The notes below the pieces were generated by a model. That model had not been told where the DNA came from. It saw only the letters and a program-made list of their open reading frames with translations, and did not search any database. A stretch of DNA of 33,093 nt from positions 1-33,093 of the forward strand of contig JBJYWI010000172.1 of the NCBI GenBank assembly GCA_046259385.1, written 5' to 3'. This stretch comes from CAVWDI01 sp046259385 (lineage in GTDB: Bacteria; Chloroflexota; Anaerolineae; Anaerolineales; UBA4823). The translations under genes and the position numbers were made by a program. This document shows, in pieces, positions 31,663 to 33,093 of this stretch (the first letter of the stretch is position 1; each line of letters begins with the position of its first letter).

Positions 31663-33093
31663 TTATCCAATCCATGCTGCTAAAATGAGGACAACCACCA
31701 AGCCAAGCATGATCCCGACCATATTCCAGTTCAACTGACCAGTCTGAAGTTTACGGAATGACTCTGCTGTATTTTTTGTCACATGGATGATGTACTGATT
31801 AATCTGTTCAAAACCAAAACCTTGGCGGATAAACTCACTAGCACCTGCCAACCTCTGCGTAATCCAGGTTAACCTTGAACGCGATATCCAAACCAATAAT
31901 CCCGAACAAACCACTCCAAGGGCAAGGTAAGTCCAGGGTGAACTGAAGATCCCAATCATGACCTCTAACAAGCTCTCGGAATGCAGATTATGAAAAGGTA
32001 GGCTGTTTGCTAATCGATAGCTGAATGCCCCAATCAGAAGCCATGTGGAAAGCACCCCAAAAGCAAGGACAGCTAGCACAGTACGCATAATCAGGGGGGC
32101 TTCCTGAATATTAATATCTACTCCTGATTTTCTGTAAAAGACGAGCGATACCATACGTATCGTATAAAGTGCTGTGATTCCAACCCCAAGCAGCATTCCA
32201 AAATATGCCCATGCTGGACCCAAGGAAAGCCCCCCTTCCAAAACCATTTCCTTGCTAAAAAACCCATTAGTCACAGGCAAACCGACTAACGCTAGGGCAG
32301 CGATGAGGAAGGCAGCCCGGACAAATGGCATTTTTCTGCCTAACCCATTCATCTTGTACATATCCCGGGTTCCAATGGCTTGTATCAAAGCGCCTGCGCA
32401 TAGAAAAAGGAGCGCCTTAAATATTGAGTGGCTCAACAGATGGAATTGGCTGGCAATAATCGCGCCACAGCCTATTGCATAGACCATGTAGCCCAACTGG
32501 CTTATGGTCGAATAAGCCAGCACTCTTTTAAGGTCGTGTGAAACCAGTGCCATAAAAGCGGCCAAAAGCGCAGATAATAACCCTACCAGGATCACGGCGG
32601 TTTTCCAACCAACAACAGACTCGAATCCTGGGTAGAATCTCGCTAATAAATAAACACCCGCGTTCACCATGGTTGCAGCGTGGATCAAAGCACTGATCGG
32701 TGTTGGGGCTTCCATAGCATCCGGGAGCCAGGTTTGAAATGGTACTTGAGCTGATTTTGCTGCTGCTGCAACCAGGCAGCCAAAAGCGCAAATTGTTAAT
32801 ACAGATGCCGGTAGGGTTGATGCATGTGAAAGGAAAAAGTTAATTTGATAATTTCCGAACATGGAATACGATAGGAGAGAGGCAGCCAATAATCCTATCC
32901 CGCCAACCTGGGTGATGATAAGCGCTTTAATACCTCCTGCAACCGCTTTTGGATCGTCGTTATGAAAAGAGATCAGTGCATACGAGCAGAACGCCGTAAT
33001 TTCCCAAAAGATGAACATAAACAACAGGCTGCCAGAGAGCACAAGGGCAATCATTGCACCAATAAAAAGCATCGTCAGGCTGTAATAACGCCC
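31663..33093 (-). CDS. Antiporter-like proton-pumping subunit (NuoL/HyfB-like), 5' end outside the window
   Basis: At least 476 residues of a NuoL-type subunit are visible; the frame is open to the window edge, and a family member should have roughly 100 or more further residues upstream. It has FIFWEITAFCSYALISFHND, AKSAQVPFQTWLPDAMEAP followed by TPISALIHAATMVNAGVYLL (characteristic of NuoL), DLKRVLAYSTISQLGYMVY and HSIFKALLFLCAGALI. The C-terminal 100 residues contain an amphipathic stretch and a last helix (MVGIMLGLVVVLILAAWIG), like the lateral helix region of NuoL in reduced form. As the first visible gene of the operon, it shows that the promoter and any earlier subunits (NuoJ/NuoK-like) lie to the right of this window. 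Confidence 0.92.
   Translation of the reverse strand, partial: GRYYSLTMLFIGAMIALVLSGSLLFMFIFWEITAFCSYALISFHNDDPKAVAGGIKALIITQVGGIGLLAASLLSYSMFGNYQINFFLSHASTLPASVLTICAFGCLVAAAAKSAQVPFQTWLPDAMEAPTPISALIHAATMVNAGVYLLARFYPGFESVVGWKTAVILVGLLSALLAAFMALVSHDLKRVLAYSTISQLGYMVYAIGCGAIIASQFHLLSHSIFKALLFLCAGALIQAIGTRDMYKMNGLGRKMPFVRAAFLIAALALVGLPVTNGFFSKEMVLEGGLSLGPAWAYFGMLLGVGITALYTIRMVSLVFYRKSGVDINIQEAPLIMRTVLAVLAFGVLSTWLLIGAFSYRLANSLPFHNLHSESLLEVMIGIFSSPWTYLALGVVCSGLLVWISRSRLTWITQRLAGASEFIRQGFGFEQINQYIIHVTKNTAESFRKLQTGQLNWNMVGIMLGLVVVLILAAWIG

Noticed and set aside
17380..33093. Complex I (nuo operon) as the identity of the right-hand cluster
   Set aside because: The NuoD-like protein keeps both nickel-binding cysteine pairs, the NuoB-like protein has the CxxC hydrogenase form, and no NuoE, F or G is present in view.

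Overview
The window reads as a piece of an anaerobic or facultative bacterial chromosome, most likely from the Chloroflexota, class Anaerolineae. This is inference from gene content: a tandem set of LysM/M23 lipoprotein-like peptidases, a DUF2089/SHOCT-like pair beside an MFS exporter, a fused formiminotransferase-cyclodeaminase, and large [NiFe]-hydrogenase operons. No rRNA, tRNA, CRISPR array, IS element or phage gene was seen.

Left part, plus strand (about 1-2,900): an ECF-type sigma factor overlaps its zinc-binding anti-sigma factor. A small zinc-ribbon protein, a two-domain glutaredoxin-like protein disulfide oxidoreductase and an OsmC-family protein follow, which looks like a thiol/redox stress group. 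Minus strand (2,970-5,133): a three-gene unit of DUF2089 regulator, SHOCT-like protein and MFS exporter, with a good promoter near 5,166-5,193.

Middle (5,402-11,894, minus): four consecutive paralogous secreted peptidases. Each has a signal peptide or lipobox, a LysM domain, a lysozyme-like helical region and a C-terminal M23 metallopeptidase domain. The H-x12-D spacing of the zinc ligands is that of the LasA/beta-lytic (M23A) type. Upstream is a 400-base stretch holding a decayed thioredoxin-like gene tail. Next come a rhodanese lipoprotein (+), a membrane-anchored coiled-coil protein (-), a DUF4337-like membrane protein (-), formiminotransferase-cyclodeaminase (+) and a fifth, different M23 lipoprotein (+).

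Right half (17,380-33,093, all minus): a very long gene train runs right to left. It opens outside the window with antiporter-like NuoL and NuoN subunits, then a NuoA-like small protein, then NuoB, C, D, H and I-like subunits of a membrane-bound group 4 [NiFe] hydrogenase and a HycI-type maturation protease. It continues without a break into a complete group 3b cytosolic NAD(P)-linked hydrogenase (HydB-HydG-HydD-HydA order) with its own maturation protease. After 73 bases come a stand-alone receiver, a Cache-HAMP histidine kinase and a receiver-histidine kinase hybrid. Most hydrogenase genes overlap by 1-23 bases (ATGA or TAATG junctions), which suggests translational coupling. The large subunits of both enzymes keep all four nickel-binding cysteines and a removable C-terminal tail. 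A reasonable model is that the membrane enzyme exchanges electrons between reduced ferredoxin and H2 coupled to ion movement, the soluble enzyme exchanges H2 with NAD(P)H, and the kinase cassette senses a related condition. The hyp maturation genes and the start of the operon are not in view.
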